A stretch of DNA of 64,000 nucleotides from Engraulis encrasicolus (lineage: Eukaryota > Chordata > Actinopteri > Clupeiformes > Engraulidae): positions 60,133,814-60,197,813 of the forward strand of contig NC_085857.1 in NCBI RefSeq assembly GCF_034702125.1, read 5' to 3'. Below are positions 1 to 16,544 of this stretch, piece after piece (position 1 is the stretch's first letter; the number at the start of each line of letters is the position of its first letter). The notes under the pieces were generated by a model. It was given only the letters and a program-made list of their open reading frames with translations. It was not told the origin of the DNA and did not search any database. A program made the translations under genes and the position numbers.

Positions 1-353
1 TACTCCTACAGCTCTATGTTTACAAAGTCTTGTATTTTCTCAGGATTTTTCTAATTAAGTGGGCTTGCCACGCTTATAGTAATCTCTAAGTCCTGTTTAT
101 TAAGCGGGCTTGCAAACACAGTTTATTATTATTATTATGCTTGCTAGCTTGCTTCTCTTGTCCAGGTCAGTAAAAAGAGAAACAGCTTCTCCTCCTAGGC
201 CTTTCGAGATAGAGACACCGTTCAAACACTAAAGCGACTGTCTCGGCTTGAAGATTTAAAAAAAATGCTTTGAGTGTCCATATCCCTTGTCGTTTTTTCG
301 TTTTTGGCAATTTTGTGCACGTTTGGGTCCCCATAGAAAACAATGGACGGAAC
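1..353. other. Flank of the first hAT, no gene seen
   Basis: AT-rich non-coding sequence with a short TTATTA run near 124-138. I see no coding exon. The last 8 bases (346-353, gacggaac) are the left target-site duplication of the hAT element that follows; the sequence resumes at 14926. Confidence 0.5.
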
Positions 354-370
354 CAGGACTCTAAATTAAC

Positions 371-1435
371 ACACGCCAACCCGCCAAATGCGGGTGAAAT
401 TTCATTTTGACTAGTAGAGAAAATGATCTACACGCCAATTTGGCTGGTAGCGCCCGACTGGAATACATTATGAACGCCTAAAACGCTGCTTCTATAATGA
501 ACCCAACGACGGCAAGATTTCCTACATTACCACATGAACACTTCCGTCATGATGTAGGCTACAGCCATTGGTTAGTCATTTAATCACGGTAACGTAGCCT
601 TTCGCCTATTGGCTGCCTGCTTCACAGCGCGCACCAAAGCCACTGCTTGTTTGAAGAGCAGATTTTGAAAGCGTCTCGCGCTGAAGCCAGTTTCAATAAT
701 ATGACTAGCGCGGGTTACTTCTGTTTAGTAGGTTTTGTACGGGTGATAAAGAATGTCGTGTTGGTTACGGCAAGATTCTGTGTCGGTGAATGCTAGTAGG
801 CTAATAATAGCAGTAGTAGAGACGTTAAAATGGAGTGGTGGAGGAGCGAATAAGACAAGGACAGATGTGGAGAGCTGTGCCTGTCAGTTTGAGCGTAGCT
901 GTCAATCAGAAGTCGTCTGACATTTTCTTAGTCCTGGCCCAATTGCATGTAGTTGCTGATTCGGAAAGCCCACGCCATCGGAAAAGGCAGACCTTGCATG
1001 GGCGTGCGAGTAGCCTACGTGGAAAAAAAACCTCTACAACAAAAATAAACTACCGACGCTATGGAAGTAACAAAGAAAACAAACATTTCCGTGACATGCC
1101 GCAATCTCTACTTGTCATTTTGTTGCGCGTGGTATGGGATGAGCTCCTGGAGGAAATTAAGGTGTCTAGCAGCAGGCTACTACTGTACATAAACACATAA
1201 GACATCATACACTGTATTGCACAACGTGTGTGCACGTGCGCCTGTGTGTTCGTGTTCTCCCCTTTCCTCTCTTCTCCGCTCCCCTCTCTTCTGTGCATGG
1301 TCCATGGTATTTGGCTGTGTGTTGACGGCTGCTTGTGTGAGGTTTAGGTTTCTATTGTAGACTTACAGTAGGTTTATGTGAGGTTTGAGTGAGGGCGTGT
1401 GGGGATGTGAGGGTTTGTGGTGATGTCTGTAGGGT
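371..1435. other. Left interior of the large hAT, no gene supported
   Basis: About 1 kb between the hAT end and the next insertion. A 121-codon open frame at 835-1200 begins at an ATG, but it shows no recognisable domain and no splice or promoter context, so I do not call it a gene. A GC-richer patch at 600-760 resembles a TATA-less promoter only loosely. Confidence 0.4.
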
Positions 1436-1443
1436 AGACTGAG

Positions 1444-3212
1444 CAGGGGCGGAGCTACAGGGGTGGCTAGGGTAGCATTTGACCCCCCTGAAATCTGATT
1501 GGCTACCCCAAGTGCTCCCCCAGAAAATGGACGGTAGCCCCGCCCACTCGCGTTACACGAAGCGCATAGATCGCCCGCAAATGAAGAAAGGATAACCATT
1601 TTCCCCACACACATTTTGATGCAAGTTTGTGTACACACCACCCTCGTGAATTGGGGCATATGGGGTACCATTCGAAAGCTTAAAATGTCGTCTGTCTAGG
1701 GGTATGCATAGGAACTCTTTGTGTTGTACAGTCTGACGGCAATGTGAATGGCAGATGTGTGCTTTTCCATCCTGAAGAAGAAAAGCATTAGAAAAATAAC
1801 AGCTTATTTCAGTCCAGGCTCATTTCGTTTTCCTTTTAATGAAAAGCTGTGTGCTATTTAAGATTTTTCAGTACTATATAATGCTCTATATCCCATGTGA
1901 TAAATAAATAGATTCGTTTTTGGTGGTAAATGAAAGTAGCTTCATGATTAATTCCTGTGAATTCAACTCAAACCTCATGTCTAAAGTCAAAATATTCACT
2001 GGCATATGCTAATTGCTGTCTTTGTGTTGGAATAGACTATGCTAATGAGTATTTTAAAAGGATGTCCGCACAGCACATTTGATAGCATTGTTATATGTGT
2101 GAATTGTAGCAAGTTCTTAGCAGCATTGCAGCATTACAGTGACTGGACTTTAGTATGGAAGTAACTCTTTAATGTGCAGTGTGAGTTCAATTTGAACTTT
2201 GAAATTACATAAAAACACAGATGGTAGGAAATAACTTGATTAACTCTCAGACACCTAAGCATTAATTTCCTTTCAACCTAATTTTACTAAGTCTCTGATG
2301 AAACTTTGAAGTTCATTTCTGAGAATTCTGTAGAAACGTTGAAAATCTGTGATTGGGCTTCAGTGAAACACATATCTTTATCATCTCAAATGACTATATG
2401 ATTCTCGTATACACAAACACAGATAGCCTACAGATGTACACTCCTGTCTGTGTATTCCAATGGCTTAGCACCCAGGTATTAGGCATTTTCCTTCCAAATA
2501 AGAGCACACACATTTCTGGCACATCTACATATTAAATAATTACTTCTACAATGGTTAAAATGTATTCAAAAAAGACAGCTAGCAGTTTACAAAAATGGCC
2601 ATGGTTTTACTTGGAACGTGATCTTTTCTATACTATTTTCTCTTCGGAAATGACTCTGTGGTTTTGGGATATGTAGGCCTAATTTGAGTTAAGTTCAGTC
2701 AATGTAAGGCACTATATAGTTCTTTGCAAATCTTGCCATTTGCAATGCAATGGGTTTCTGAGGGTCAAATCACAAAAAAATCTTACAAAAAATCACAAAA
2801 AAATAACTGATTACTGTTTGACATAGGAGACCTAAAACTTAAGGGTGCAGTTATAGGGTGCACAGCGGGTGTTATGGTTGCCAAATGTGACCAATGATTA
2901 CCAACCCAAAAATACTAAAAAGAACACCTTAAGAATAAAATCCTGCCAGAATTAAACAGAAGTCTTGATTTATATGAACACAAATCTACAGAATATGTAT
3001 CTGCCCAAAGCCCTTCTTTAACCCATAGATGACCATCGGAAACCGCTCAATCTGGTAACACTCACAGGTGTCATAAGAACACGAGAAAATCCTTCTCTTT
3101 ATCTATTCTATAGTGTTTGAGTGTTTTTTTCTTTGTGTAAGAGCATGCCCCTGTGAAATTCATGTGGCTACCCCATTGCTCCCCCAAGAATAATTGTCTG
3201 GTTCCGCCACTG
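1444..3212. mobile_element. hAT-type non-autonomous element, 1.77 kb
   Basis: It begins CAGGGGCGGA (1444) and ends TCCGCCACTG (3212), which are imperfect inverted termini. It is flanked by an exact 8-bp duplication agactgag at 1436-1443 and 3213-3220. The subterminal zones share the phrase tggctaccccattgctcccccaaga in diverged, inverted form (about 1499-1526 and 3168-3190). The interior is AT-rich without a transposase. Deleting it restores gtagggtagactgag joined to tagggtagactgag, the left margin of the fold-back element downstream. Confidence 0.85.
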
Positions 3213-4854
3213 AGACTGAGTAGGGTAGACTGAGTACAGTTGGGTACACTTTTACTTTTGTCCCCTTCCACGCAGAAATTAGACTATTAAAAGGTCCTAA
3301 AAGAAAGTTGTTTTGGAGAGAACATATTTTCAGGATGTGGGCAAATATATAATCAAGGAATTATATATCTAGGATGTTTAATGTTTATGTAATTAATCAA
3401 ACAAAAAAGGTACACTTTTGTCCAAACCTACAGTTGAGTACAGGGTACAGTTGAGATAAACTAAATATCTCTGGGTAACAACGTAACTCTGATCTAATTT
3501 TTGCTGTGGACATGCACATCGATATCCTCTTAGATCATGGGAAATTTGAAACCAGCACAGAACGCAGATCCAAAGATATTGGGAAAGTGCTGTTTTCGAC
3601 AGGTCAGATTTATTTCACCAGGGTCCTTCAACAATGCATATCTAATGACCAGTAGTTATCCTCTTGATATAAGTTACATGATTGCAAGCCATGATATGTG
3701 CTCTAAAAGCAGACATCATAACAGTTAAAACCATTTTCAAATCTTTATCAAGGTGTGATCTGGCCAGAAGGGGACAGTTTAGACGCTAGCCTGTAGTGCT
3801 AATTTCACTATGTAAAACCAATGTAAAGATGCTAACAGGTACAGTTGAGTACAGTATTTTGCTATCTGCCATGCTATTAGCTCCCATGGCTATTACCTCC
3901 CATTGATTAGAATGGTGTCTCAACTGTACTCTGCTATGTCTCAACTGTACCCCACCGTTTTTTAGCTAGGGTACAGTTGGGACAAAAGTGCACCTTTTTG
4001 TTTGATTAATTACATACACATTAGATATAATTCTTTGATTATACAGTGAGGATAATAAGTATTTGATCCATTGCTGATTTTGTTGGTTTGCCCACACATG
4101 ATCATTCTATAATATTAATGATAAAATGTATTCTAATATGGAGAGACAGAATATCAAAAAGAAAATCCAGAAAATAACTTTGAAGAATATATTTTAATTG
4201 ATTTGTATTCCATTGAGGAAAATAAGTATTTGACCCCTCTAGTCAAAGAAGACAAAATACTTGGTGGCAAAGCCCTTGTTTTCTCATTCAGAGGTCAGAT
4301 GTTTCTTTCAGTTAATGGCAATGTTTGTGGATATATTAGAAATGATTTTTGTCCACTTTTCTTTGCAGATCATCTCTAAATCATTTAAGTTGTATGACTG
4401 TAGCTTGGCAAATGGGATCTTTTGTCCCCTTCACAGGATTATTATAGGGTTAATGTTTGGAAACTGTCTAGGCCACTTCATGATCTTAATGTGCTTCTGC
4501 TTGAGCTACTCTTTCGTTGCTTGGGCTGTATGTTATGGGTGATTATCATATTGGGAGGCCAATCCATGACCCACCTTCAGTCTAGTGGTGGTGGGAAAGA
4601 GGTTGGCATGCAGCATTGTACGTTTACATGTCTCCCTTCATCCATTCCTTGACGATGTGAAGTTGTCCTGTGTCTTGGCCAGACAAACAACCTCAAAACA
4701 TAACGTTACCACTTTCATGTATGATGTTGGAGAAGGTGTTGTTCTTGGGATCATAGGCAGCATTTCTCTTCCTCCAAACAGATCGAGTTGTGTTAATGCC
4801 AAACAGTTTGATTTTGGTGTTATTTGATTCCAGCACCTCCCAATCATATCCTAA

Positions 4855-6404
4855 CAGGGGCGGAGTGGCCCACCTTTTCCCACCGGGAGAATTTTCCCCT
4901 TGGCGGCCCTCTTTAAAAATAAAAAAAAAACAAACAAACAAACAAACAAAGCGAACAACATGGTTTCCTAACCAAAAAGACAAAAGCCACGAAATCTGCA
5001 GTCGTAATACATTAGTGAACATTAGTGTAGTCAAAATATCAACCTGAATTGGAGAATTTAGCCTACACCTTGATGAAATGCACAACCAGTGGTGTAGTCT
5101 ATGTAAAACGCAGGTATACGCACCCATTTCAAAATTTCAGGGATTGCAGTATACCCACTTAAAATGGATTGATCCATTATTTACAATAGCACAAATATAT
5201 ACAGTACACATACAAAAATGCTCAAATATACAGTATACCCACTTCAAAAAGTAGACTACACCACTGGAGCCATCATCACAGTCCAAAGCATTCATAGGCC
5301 TACTAGGTTAGCCTACATCACGCTACTGTTCCATGCAAATGTGCACTGCACTGTCATTTTGACAGTTTGAAATTTAAATATCGTTTAAGGAAGACGGATG
5401 AGCATGGGCACAAAGTTTTGAGTGTGGGGATTTTTAGAAGAGTAGGCTTACAAAATATAGTATAGTAGATAGCTTACAAAAAGTCTGTCTACATTGTGCA
5501 ATAAACCCACCATGCAGCAAATAAGCCAAACCTAGCTACTTCAAAGCACAACCATAAGTCAACAAAATGTATAACCAAACGGTGTAGGCCTACCTTAAAA
5601 CGCTGTCTTCGTGGCAGCAAATGTCTTTGTTTCTTGCAATTACATTTTAATCCACAGTTTAGGCTACATACCCAGCACTGCTCACATCAGAATCTTGTGT
5701 GGTAATTATTTTGTTCCATTTCTTCAGACATTACATAGGCTACATCCTAAATGTGCCATATATAAATATATGTATGATATAACATTATTTCGACTGTAAG
5801 GAGATATACCTCTTGTTCTAACAAACCAATGCCATCAAAACATGTACAACGTGTTTTCCTGCTTAGCTGCAGTTCACTTCCTTACCACTTGGTGGAGTAT
5901 GTTCGTAACCCAAGTCAATAACCACAGAACAAGTGAATCTGGAGTGGCAGACTGTAAACTGTAACAGTCATGTGGAAATCGGAAAATAAATCACAACTGA
6001 CTAATATTTCCGTTCCTTGGTAACCAATCTAAATATCACAGGTTCTTGAAATACTGAAAACGAAACTATGTTACTAAGATCTAGTAAACTTCCGCGATCT
6101 ACGGTGTATGAACATTATCAGTAGAGAAGGGGTGTGGCCAATTTACTGTTTGACACCGTCACTGAGGTATTGCGGTCGAGTAAACGGTATATATACTGTT
6201 GAGTCAACTTCCTCTGAGATAAGAATTGATTTGTAGCTAGTTCACATTGTCTTTAACACTGGAACACTTTGGGGCCAGCTGAGAACATAATGCGGCCAAG
6301 CACTTTGGGGCCGGCTGAGAACATGATACGGCCGTTGTAATATATTTCGCGGCCGCGGCCCACCGGGACAAGTCCCCGATCTCCCGATGGCCACTCCGCG
6401 CCTG
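4855..6404. mobile_element. hAT non-autonomous element, intact copy (1550 bp)
   Basis: The termini CAGGGGCGGAGTGGCC (4855) and GGCCACTCCGCGCCTG (6404) are inverted repeats with one mismatch. An exact 8-bp TSD, tatcctaa, lies at 4847-4854 and 6405-6412. It contains no transposase. It is the same family as the element at 43137-61864, in opposite orientation, and supplies the uninterrupted version of the site where the 17.2-kb transposon landed: 5170-5275 here corresponds to 44228-44301 plus 61516-61600 there. Confidence 0.9.
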
Positions 6405-6678
6405 TATCCTAATCCAGTTTGATGTTCATTGGCAAACTTCAGGTGAGCCTGAACAGGTTCCTTCTGAAGCAGTGGTACCATACATGCACTGCAGGATTTT
6501 AATCCGCTGTGGTATTAAGTGTTTCCAATAGTTTTCTTAGTGATTGAGGTCCCAGCTGCCTTGAGATTATTTCCTAGCTCCTCCCATACAGTTTTAAGGT
6601 GCTTTATCTCTTTTTTTCTGGTTATTAAATTCCCACAAGGTCAAATCTTGTATGGAACCACAGACAGGCCTAAGATTG

Positions 6679-6986
6679 AAAGTGAAAAGTGAAAGCCCAT
6701 TGGGAAACTCCAACTCCCATTGTCATTATGACATAGCACTCCACAGCACACAAGTGAACACTGCACACAACGAAATTGCATTTATGCCTCACCCGTGCAA
6801 GGGGGCAGCCCTCAGTGGCGCCCCATGGGGAGCAGTGCGGTGGGACGGTACCATGCTCAGGGTACCTCAGTCATGGAGGAGGATGGGGGAGAGCACTGGT
6901 TAATTAATCCCCCCACCAACCTGGTGGGTCGGGAGTGGAACCGGCAACCTCTGGGATGCAAGTCTGACGCCCTAACCGCTCACCCA
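6679..6986 (-). mobile_element. tRNA-derived SINE (family copy 1)
   Basis: Read on the minus strand it starts with a tRNA-like head (gtgagcggttagggcgtcag, near 6986-6960) with a Pol III B-box-like ggttccactcc, then a body ending ctttcacttttcac. The same sequence occurs at 21792-22108 and 33591-33897. It sits inside the Tc1 element. I do not assign a family name. Confidence 0.75.
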
Positions 6987-7592
6987 TAATTGATGATTGA
7001 TGATCATTTTGTATGTCCTAAAATTTGGAAGAAATGCACAGACAGCTCCTTAATATCTAGGAGCCCATTTCAGTCTTGTTGAGTTCTAAAATCTTGTCCC
7101 TGACATCCTTTGACAGCTTTTTGGTCTGTCCCATGTTGGCGAGTTTAGTTTGATTGATTGACTGATTCTATGGACTGATTCTGCAGATTCAATGTGTCTT
7201 TTGTGCAGGTTACTATTAACAGGTGTGTTCAATTCAGATAACAAGTTGATTGGAAGTGCCATTTGATCTGCGGGATCAGAACTCTTAATGGTTGGCAGGG
7301 GATCAAATACTTATTTCCCTCAATGAAATATAAATCAATTAATATATATTCTTTAGAGTTAATTTCTGGATTTTCTTTTTGATATTCTGTCTCATCATAT
7401 TATAATACATATTATCATTAACATGAAAGACTGGTCATGTCTTTATTAGTGGGCAAACCAACAAAATCAGCAAGGGATCAAATACTTATTCTCCTCACTA
7501 TATATTTGCCCACATCCTGAAAATATGTTCTGTCCAAAACAACTTTCTTTTTAGGACATTTTAATAGCCTAATTTTTGTGTGGAAGGGGACA

Positions 7593-10619
<3,027 letters not shown>

Positions 10620-11887
10620 GACAAAAATAAAAGTGTACCCAACTGCACTCAGTCCACCCTATGTGTGTGGTAAATGCTATGTTAACGGTCTGGCATATGT
10701 GATGTGATTCACTGTTTTCAGTGGAAATGAAAGAAAACTAATGAAATGGATTGAGTAATAAAAATTAAACAGAGGTGTTTTTTGTAAAGTTTATATAGTA
10801 TGTATAATAGGCTAGTACAGTGCTGCCAGTTACTATTGGTACCCTTGAAGTTTAAGTACATTATGGGACATATCTCCAGACAACAAATAATAAGGTCAAC
10901 CATGATTTTTCTATAGATAGCTTGTGGTTGATACTAATATAAAAATAATCAACATCATTAAATACTAAACTATGAGAGGGAAAAAATTGAAGACGGTAAA
11001 ACTCCCTGGATCACAGGTATTGGCACCCTTTACTGGATACCATTGTGGAAACCTAATTTGACTCAATTATGGTAAATCACAAATGGGAATCACCTTTGAG
11101 TACTTGCTTTTGCCCATATAACATGAATTAGGCAAGGAGTTATGATATTTGTGTTTAAATAACCACCTGTTACAGCTTGTGTGTCTTTCACCAATGTGAA
11201 GCCATAGGAGCTGCCTGAGGACACCACAAATACTATTATTTGCAAAAACAAGACCTCAAAATAATAAAAAGGTCATCTCAAAAGACCTTGGTATAACGTT
11301 TTCAACACTGTGTTGTGTTATTCAGAAATCTGCCAAACATGGAGCTGTAAATAACATCCTTGGATGGGAAGACATTGTGATAAAAGTATTTGGAAGTTGG
11401 TGCAAATAATGAAAAAACACAGGGGCTAACATCTACAGACCTGACTGTCAACTCTGAACTGTTCAGGGTAGTTTTCAATAAGCATCCCGTGTTAAACACT
11501 ACACAAAGTAGTGCCTTTTGATTGGACACCAAGGCAGACCACATTGCTTAATAAAAGTCATAACAGGGAACACCTGACGGCTGTATGATAAAATACAGGC
11601 ATAGCACAGCCCTTTTAAGAATGTTTTAAGGTCAGATGAAGCAATAGCACAGTTTTTCAGTGACTTACACAAACAGCATGTTTGCATACTCTGCAAGAAA
11701 GTCTTTAAGGAAAAGGACACCCTACCAAAAATCAAGCATGGTGTCCGATCCATAATATTATGTCACCCAATTGTTGCATCAGGTATTGGAGGCTTTGACC
11801 GTATCACAGGTATCATGACAGACATCATGACATGACAGGTATCATCATTTACAGGAAAAATTGTAACCATGGCAAGAACACTTGGTT

Positions 11888-12843
11888 TGAGTTCAAGTTC
11901 AAGTTCAAGTTCAAGTAATTTTATTTGTCACATACATGGTATTGTAGTGAAATGATGATGGGGTCATCAGCTCTGCATCTTAAAAATTAAAGAAGTAAAG
12001 TAAAAAAGGAAATAAAAGGTGAGAAATAAGTTAAAGAAAAAAAGCAAAGAAAATTATTATTTAAAAAAGTCTCTGTTCAGCAGTCGCACTGCCTGGGGGT
12101 AAAAACTTTTCTTCATTCTTTCTGTTCCGGCCTGAATGGTTCTGAGTCGTCTGCAGGACTTAAGTAGGGTAAACATGTAAGTGTTGGGGTGTGAGACATC
12201 CTGCATAATCTTCCTAGCCCTGGCTCCCACTCTCTTGGTGTAAAGACCCAAGAGTCCTGGAAGGTTAGCTTTGATAGTGCTCTGCAGAGCGCACCACTCT
12301 CTGTAGGTCCTTCTGTTGTTGTTGTGTGTAGCTTCCAAACCAGGCCGTAAAACAGCCTGTTAACACACTTTCCACCGCTGATGACTAGAAGGTGGTCAGG
12401 ATGGGAGTGGAGACCTTAAACTTCCTCAGTAGGCGGAGAAAGTACAGCCGCTGCCTGGATTTTGCTGTCAGGTGTTGAGTGTGTGACCAGGAGAGGTCCT
12501 CAGTCAGGTGTACTGCCAGGTACTTGTAATTTGAGACCCTCTCCACAGGCTCCCCGCTGATGGTAAGTGGCGTTTATGCCCTGCTCTGCACCTTCCTGAA
12601 GTCCACTACCATTTATTTCGTCTTGCTGACGTTCAGGGCCAGGTTGTTGGACTGACACCACAGTGCTAGGTCATCCACCTCATTCAGGTAGGCTGTCTCG
12701 TTGTTGTTTGAGATGAGACCCAGCACCACGGTGTCGTCAGCGAATTTTAAGATGGAATTTGAGCTGCTGGTGGTTGTACAGTCATGAGTGTAGATGTTGT
12801 AGAGCAGTGGGCTCAAAACACAACCCTGGGCGAGCCAATGTTG
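11888..12843 (-). pseudogene. L2/CR1-type LINE 3' fragment
   Basis: On the minus strand, two fragments in different frames encode reverse-transcriptase blocks: [24 protein letters not shown] and ALNVSKTK (about 12613-12830), then a C-terminal stretch with LKSCRRLRTIQAGTERMKK (12057-12338). The 3' tail is (TTGAAC)n, seen on the plus strand as repeated gttcaa units at 11890-11916. It is related to, but clearly diverged from, the LINE at 7593-10619. It interrupts the Tc1 transposase. Confidence 0.75.
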
Positions 12844-12950
12844 AGGGTCAGTGTTGAGTTGAACAATATGTGCACTCCAGCAAGACAAAAACCCAAAGAA
12901 CACATCCAAATGCACAGTGGATTGGTTGTAAACTGAAAGAACACAGTCAT

Positions 12951-14497
12951 CAGAGCCGGCGCGCCCAATACGCTCACTATGCTCTCAGCGTAAGGCCTCG
13001 CGCGACCCGTTACGTCACTGACGTTGATAGTTTAAAAAAAAAAAAAAAAAACCCAGAACTGATTTCATTGTTTGATTTCATTGTTGATTCCGTCACACAA
13101 AACGTGAAACGTCTAACATGAAACGACGTTTTCCCTGCGGAAACGACAAAAAGAAAAAGAAAATTCATGACAATGAGCGACGAGAACAGCAGTCAGGTAG
13201 GCAACGTAACTCCTCTGTTGTTACGGTTATGCTTCCACTCATTGTGATCCTTCTTCTGTGGCTAATTTCTTATGGAGCAGAAGTGTCAATGGACTTTTGT
13301 AGGCTTTTGCACAACAATGCCGAGTTAAAAAGTGCCCAGGTCTTCGATACAGTCACATGTTGTAAAACGTTTTACTGTTGTTTTAAAAGGTAGAAGTTGT
13401 TGAGAACCACAAGCTGAGTAGCGTTTCGTTTAGCTTGTGCAATAGTTCAACTGAAACAGGTAGCCTAGGCTAGAGAGAATGTGAGAGGAAAGGGTGGTGT
13501 TGTCAACGTTTTACTGTTGTTTCGAAAGGTGTACTAGTTGAATCATAATCTGACGAGCCGTTCGTTTAGCCGATGAAATGTCAGTGCAGTAGAAGCAACA
13601 AAGGGGGGAGTGTGAGAGAGAAGCGGTGCCTTTTCTGTGTGTGTGTGGTGTGTGTGTGTGAGTTTGCGCGCGCGCTCTTGTATGCGTGGCTGCCTCTCGA
13701 TTGTTTAGAAACAAATATCAACATACACAGACATTGGTTTTGCTTTTGACAGGCGCTTAAGATTTTTGATAAGACGTCCGTGCAGTCTAAGCAATGGAGG
13801 AGGAGGGAGTGAGAGAGAGAAGGAGTGCCGTGTGTGTGTGTGTGTGTGTGGGTGATAACAATAGCAAGGGGGCGCGGCTTGCTTGGATAGACTAATAAAT
13901 CCAGACCTTTGGTGAATGACTGAAACTTGTGACGAAGGTAAATCCCCGATAAATAGTGAACACAACATTATTCACAATAATGTGTGATAACATTCATAAT
14001 AACACATGTTATATAGCTAAATAATTTATTTTACATATGAGTTTCTTATCCTAGGCCTATTCATTTATCTTTTTTAAAACGTTTTAGACCAGATTACTAA
14101 AGGCAAGCTATAGGGGGCAGGCTATAAAATATGGTAATTTTCAATGTAAACAATTTGATGGAGCTAAATTAATTGCAGCCTTAGTTATATTTTACAGGCG
14201 CTATGCTTAAGTTTCTGACCAGCTCAGACTCCAGTCAGTCAGCCAGTGGAGAGCCAGCACAATGTTCAGGTAGTACACAGATGAGCCAGGTACACCTGCA
14301 GCTGATGAGGTAGTCGCATGTTCAGTACAGCCACCGTATTCTACATGTAATTGATGTCTTTGTCTCAAGAGCGCAGAAAGGGAGACTTTTTAATTAAGCT
14401 TGATTTGAGTTAAATTTTGTGTCTGTGTGCGCGCTCTCTATGGGGGCCCCTTGGCATATTTTTGCCTAGGGCCCCATGGAGGTCAGAACCGGCTCTG
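12951..14497. mobile_element. hAT non-autonomous element, 1547 bp
   Basis: The ends CAGAGCCGGCGCGCCC (12951) and AACCGGCTCTG (14497) are inverted, with an exact 8-bp TSD acagtcat at 12943-12950 and 14498-14505. It contains poly(A) at 13033-13050, TG/GT microsatellites (13636-13662, 13830-13850) and no transposase. Short open frames inside carry no domain. Confidence 0.9.
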
Positions 14498-14933
14498 ACA
14501 GTCATTGATGAAAACCAAAACCTTCGGAGGCTGCCATTGCTGTCTAATAGTGTGCAATTAACCCTTGAAGGAGGGGTGCCAATATTCCTGGACATGCCCT
14601 TTTTCGTGCTTGAAATTACAAAATGCATTTGGAAATAAATACTTGGCAATTCTAAATATCTTATAATGTTCAATTAAAAGATCCTGATGGTAAAAGTTTA
14701 TATTGTATAAGTGTATATTTCCATTTATTTCTGGATATATTGCACACTTTGTAAATAAAAAACAAACAAAAATAAATAAAAAATAAAAAAATAAAAACAA
14801 AAAAAAACAACGCAGTTTATTTTGGCGAGATAAAAGAAATGGCTGGTTGAACTTCTGTTTAGCTGGTAAAAAAAAATCTACCAGCCAAATTGGCTGGTGG
14901 TGAAAAAAGTTAATTTAGAGCCCTGGACGGAAC

Positions 14934-15530
14934 CTTCATGCCGAGCATTCCACCACTCTTGAGATCAGAGAGTAGGAAGCTTTTTTGTTCATTAAACATC
15001 AAGACTTTTACCTAGAAGTTTAGTTGAAGCGTTGTTAGCGAGCTCTAGAAGATGACTCCAAACGGTGAAAAGATCATCTCCCAACTCCCATTACTTTTTA
15101 AATGGCAGGGGTGTAAAACTGCCAGGGCTGGCCCAATGGAAGTTTCCTATTCATTTTTGAAGTGCCTCTCTGAAGAGGTCAGGGCATCTGCCACAAGAGG
15201 TCCATTTGTGACTGAACCGTTTAACTTATAAACTTCATTCAAGGACTGTTAGAAATATCACAGATATGACTCCAATCTGTGAAAAGGACATGTGCCAATT
15301 CTTTTTAGTTTTTTTAACAGTGATCTAAAAACCGATCTAAAAAAACGATCTAGCTGCCATACAGACAATCACAACAGGTGCTGCCAATAAAGGGTTCCAT
15401 CTCAACTGTCACATTCTCTCAACATTCTATTCTTAACAAACACCTGCACTACAATTTTAGAATTCTATTGTACAGCTCTTCAATGCAACGTTATATAATA
15501 TTGTCTTGCTGGAATGCTTATGCCAGCTAG
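14934..15530. other. Gene-free stretch after the large hAT
   Basis: The sequence continues from base 353 across the hAT insertion. It is AT-rich and I see no exon, terminal repeat or ORF of note. Confidence 0.4.
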
Positions 15531-15532
15531 CT

Positions 15533-15604
15533 GCTTGGCTCAGTGGCAAAGGTGCTGGATTAGAGATATGGAGGTTGTGAGTTTGAATTCCACTATGCCC
15601 CATG
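15533..15604 (+). mobile_element. tRNA-like SINE head
   Basis: The segment gcttggctcagtggcaaagg and the following gtgagtttgaattccactat resemble tRNA A-box and B-box promoter elements about 40 bases apart. It differs from the SINE family at 6679, 21792 and 33591. There is no clean cloverleaf or 3' end, so a functional tRNA is unlikely. Confidence 0.5.
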
Positions 15605-15779
15605 CAGTGTTCTTTAGCCAACTTAAAATAGCATGTGTTGCATTTAGTATACCTCCGAAACACTTTCAAGATGGCTGAATCCAAGATGGCTGATTTTCTT
15701 TTGGCCCATAACTTCTGACTGGGTGGATGGATTTTTCCCATTTTCCCACATTTGCTAACATGAACATGAACGTTTTCCT

Positions 15780-16182
15780 TCAATATCTCGTGAACCGAAC
15801 ATCATAGAGACTTCATTTTTGTTTTAGGGAGGTCAAAGCAATATGCCAGTCATGCTAATGCTAAAAGCCAATGCTAATTTATGCTAATCAATTTTTCTAA
15901 ATTAATTTGTGAGCCGAATGTCAGAGACTCCAAATTTGTTTTGAGCGGTCGTAGTTGCATGCCATTTATGCTAATGCTCATAGCTAACGCTAATTTATGC
16001 TAATCAGTTTTTCTTGATTAACTTGTGAACCAAATGTCGTAGAGACTCCAAATTTGATTTGGGGGTTCGTAGTGGCATGCCATTAATGCTAATGCTGATG
16101 GCTATCCCTAAATATGCTAATCTGTTTTTCTTCAATATCTCGTGAACCCAAAGTCTTAGAGACTCCATTTTTGTTTTGTTTG
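15780..16182. repeat. Tandem repeat, about 120-bp unit
   Basis: About 3.4 diverged copies. Each starts with a version of ctcgtgaaccgaacatcatag (near 15787, 15909, 16023 and 16140), then agagactccaaatttgtttt, then an alternating gctaatgctaa/tatgctaat segment. It looks like a small satellite; the hAT at 16191 follows directly. Confidence 0.75.
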
Positions 16183-16190
16183 GTTTTAAT

Positions 16191-16445
16191 TAGTGCCGTC
16201 AATCGATTAAAAGTTTTAATCACGATTAATCGCATAAATGGCAGAGTTAACTCGTGATTAATCACATTTTAATCACATAATTACATCTCATAGGAAATCA
16301 TTGTAATACTTCCATCAATGTACTTTGTTTGCAGGCCTAAAAAATGAGATTGGCCAGGAACAGGCAAATAATCTGAAAACAATGAGAGTTAGACACTGAC
16401 ATCTGCCCTAATGGCATATGATATTAAACAAATAAAGGGGGAGAC

Positions 16446-16490
<45 letters not shown>

Positions 16491-16499
16491 TATAATAAT

Positions 16500-16544
<45 letters not shown>

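Larger units (their letters stand above)
4044..7500. mobile_element. Tc1-like transposon, decayed, with nested hAT and SINE
   Basis: The left terminal repeat CAGTGAGGATAATAAGTATT (4044) pairs with the right terminal repeat ending aatacttattctcctcact (7500), about 200 bp per arm, with TA at 4042-4043 and 7501-7502. Deleting it gives gattatatatttgccc, identical to the intact opposite arm near 3340-3355. The interior at about 4260-4830 and 6415-6660 looks like a decayed Tc1 transposase read on the minus strand (for example the region around 4520-4590), with many stops. The outer repeats are long, as in fish Tc1 families. Confidence 0.85.
10816..14760. mobile_element. Decayed Tc1-like transposon (right end uncertain)
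   Basis: The left end, TA then CAGTGCTGCCAGTTACTATT (10818), is typical of fish Tc1 terminal repeats, with an inner motif aggtattggcacccttt at about 11016. Transposase relics read on the plus strand: an aaggtcagatgaagcaatag segment (11630) and a cactccagcaagacaaaaac segment (12873) that resembles the QQDNDPKHT region. The transposase is broken by a LINE fragment (11888-12843) and a hAT (12951-14497). After 14505 the sequence returns with aggggtgccaatattcctgg. No clean terminal CACTGTA is seen, so the right boundary is a guess. Confidence 0.6.

Noticed and set aside
835..1200. 121-codon frame near the window start
   Set aside because: No domain, no splice context, and it lies inside the hAT interior.
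15780..16182. CRISPR-like array
   Set aside because: The units are diverged 120-bp tandem copies without distinct short repeats and unique spacers, in a vertebrate-type sequence.
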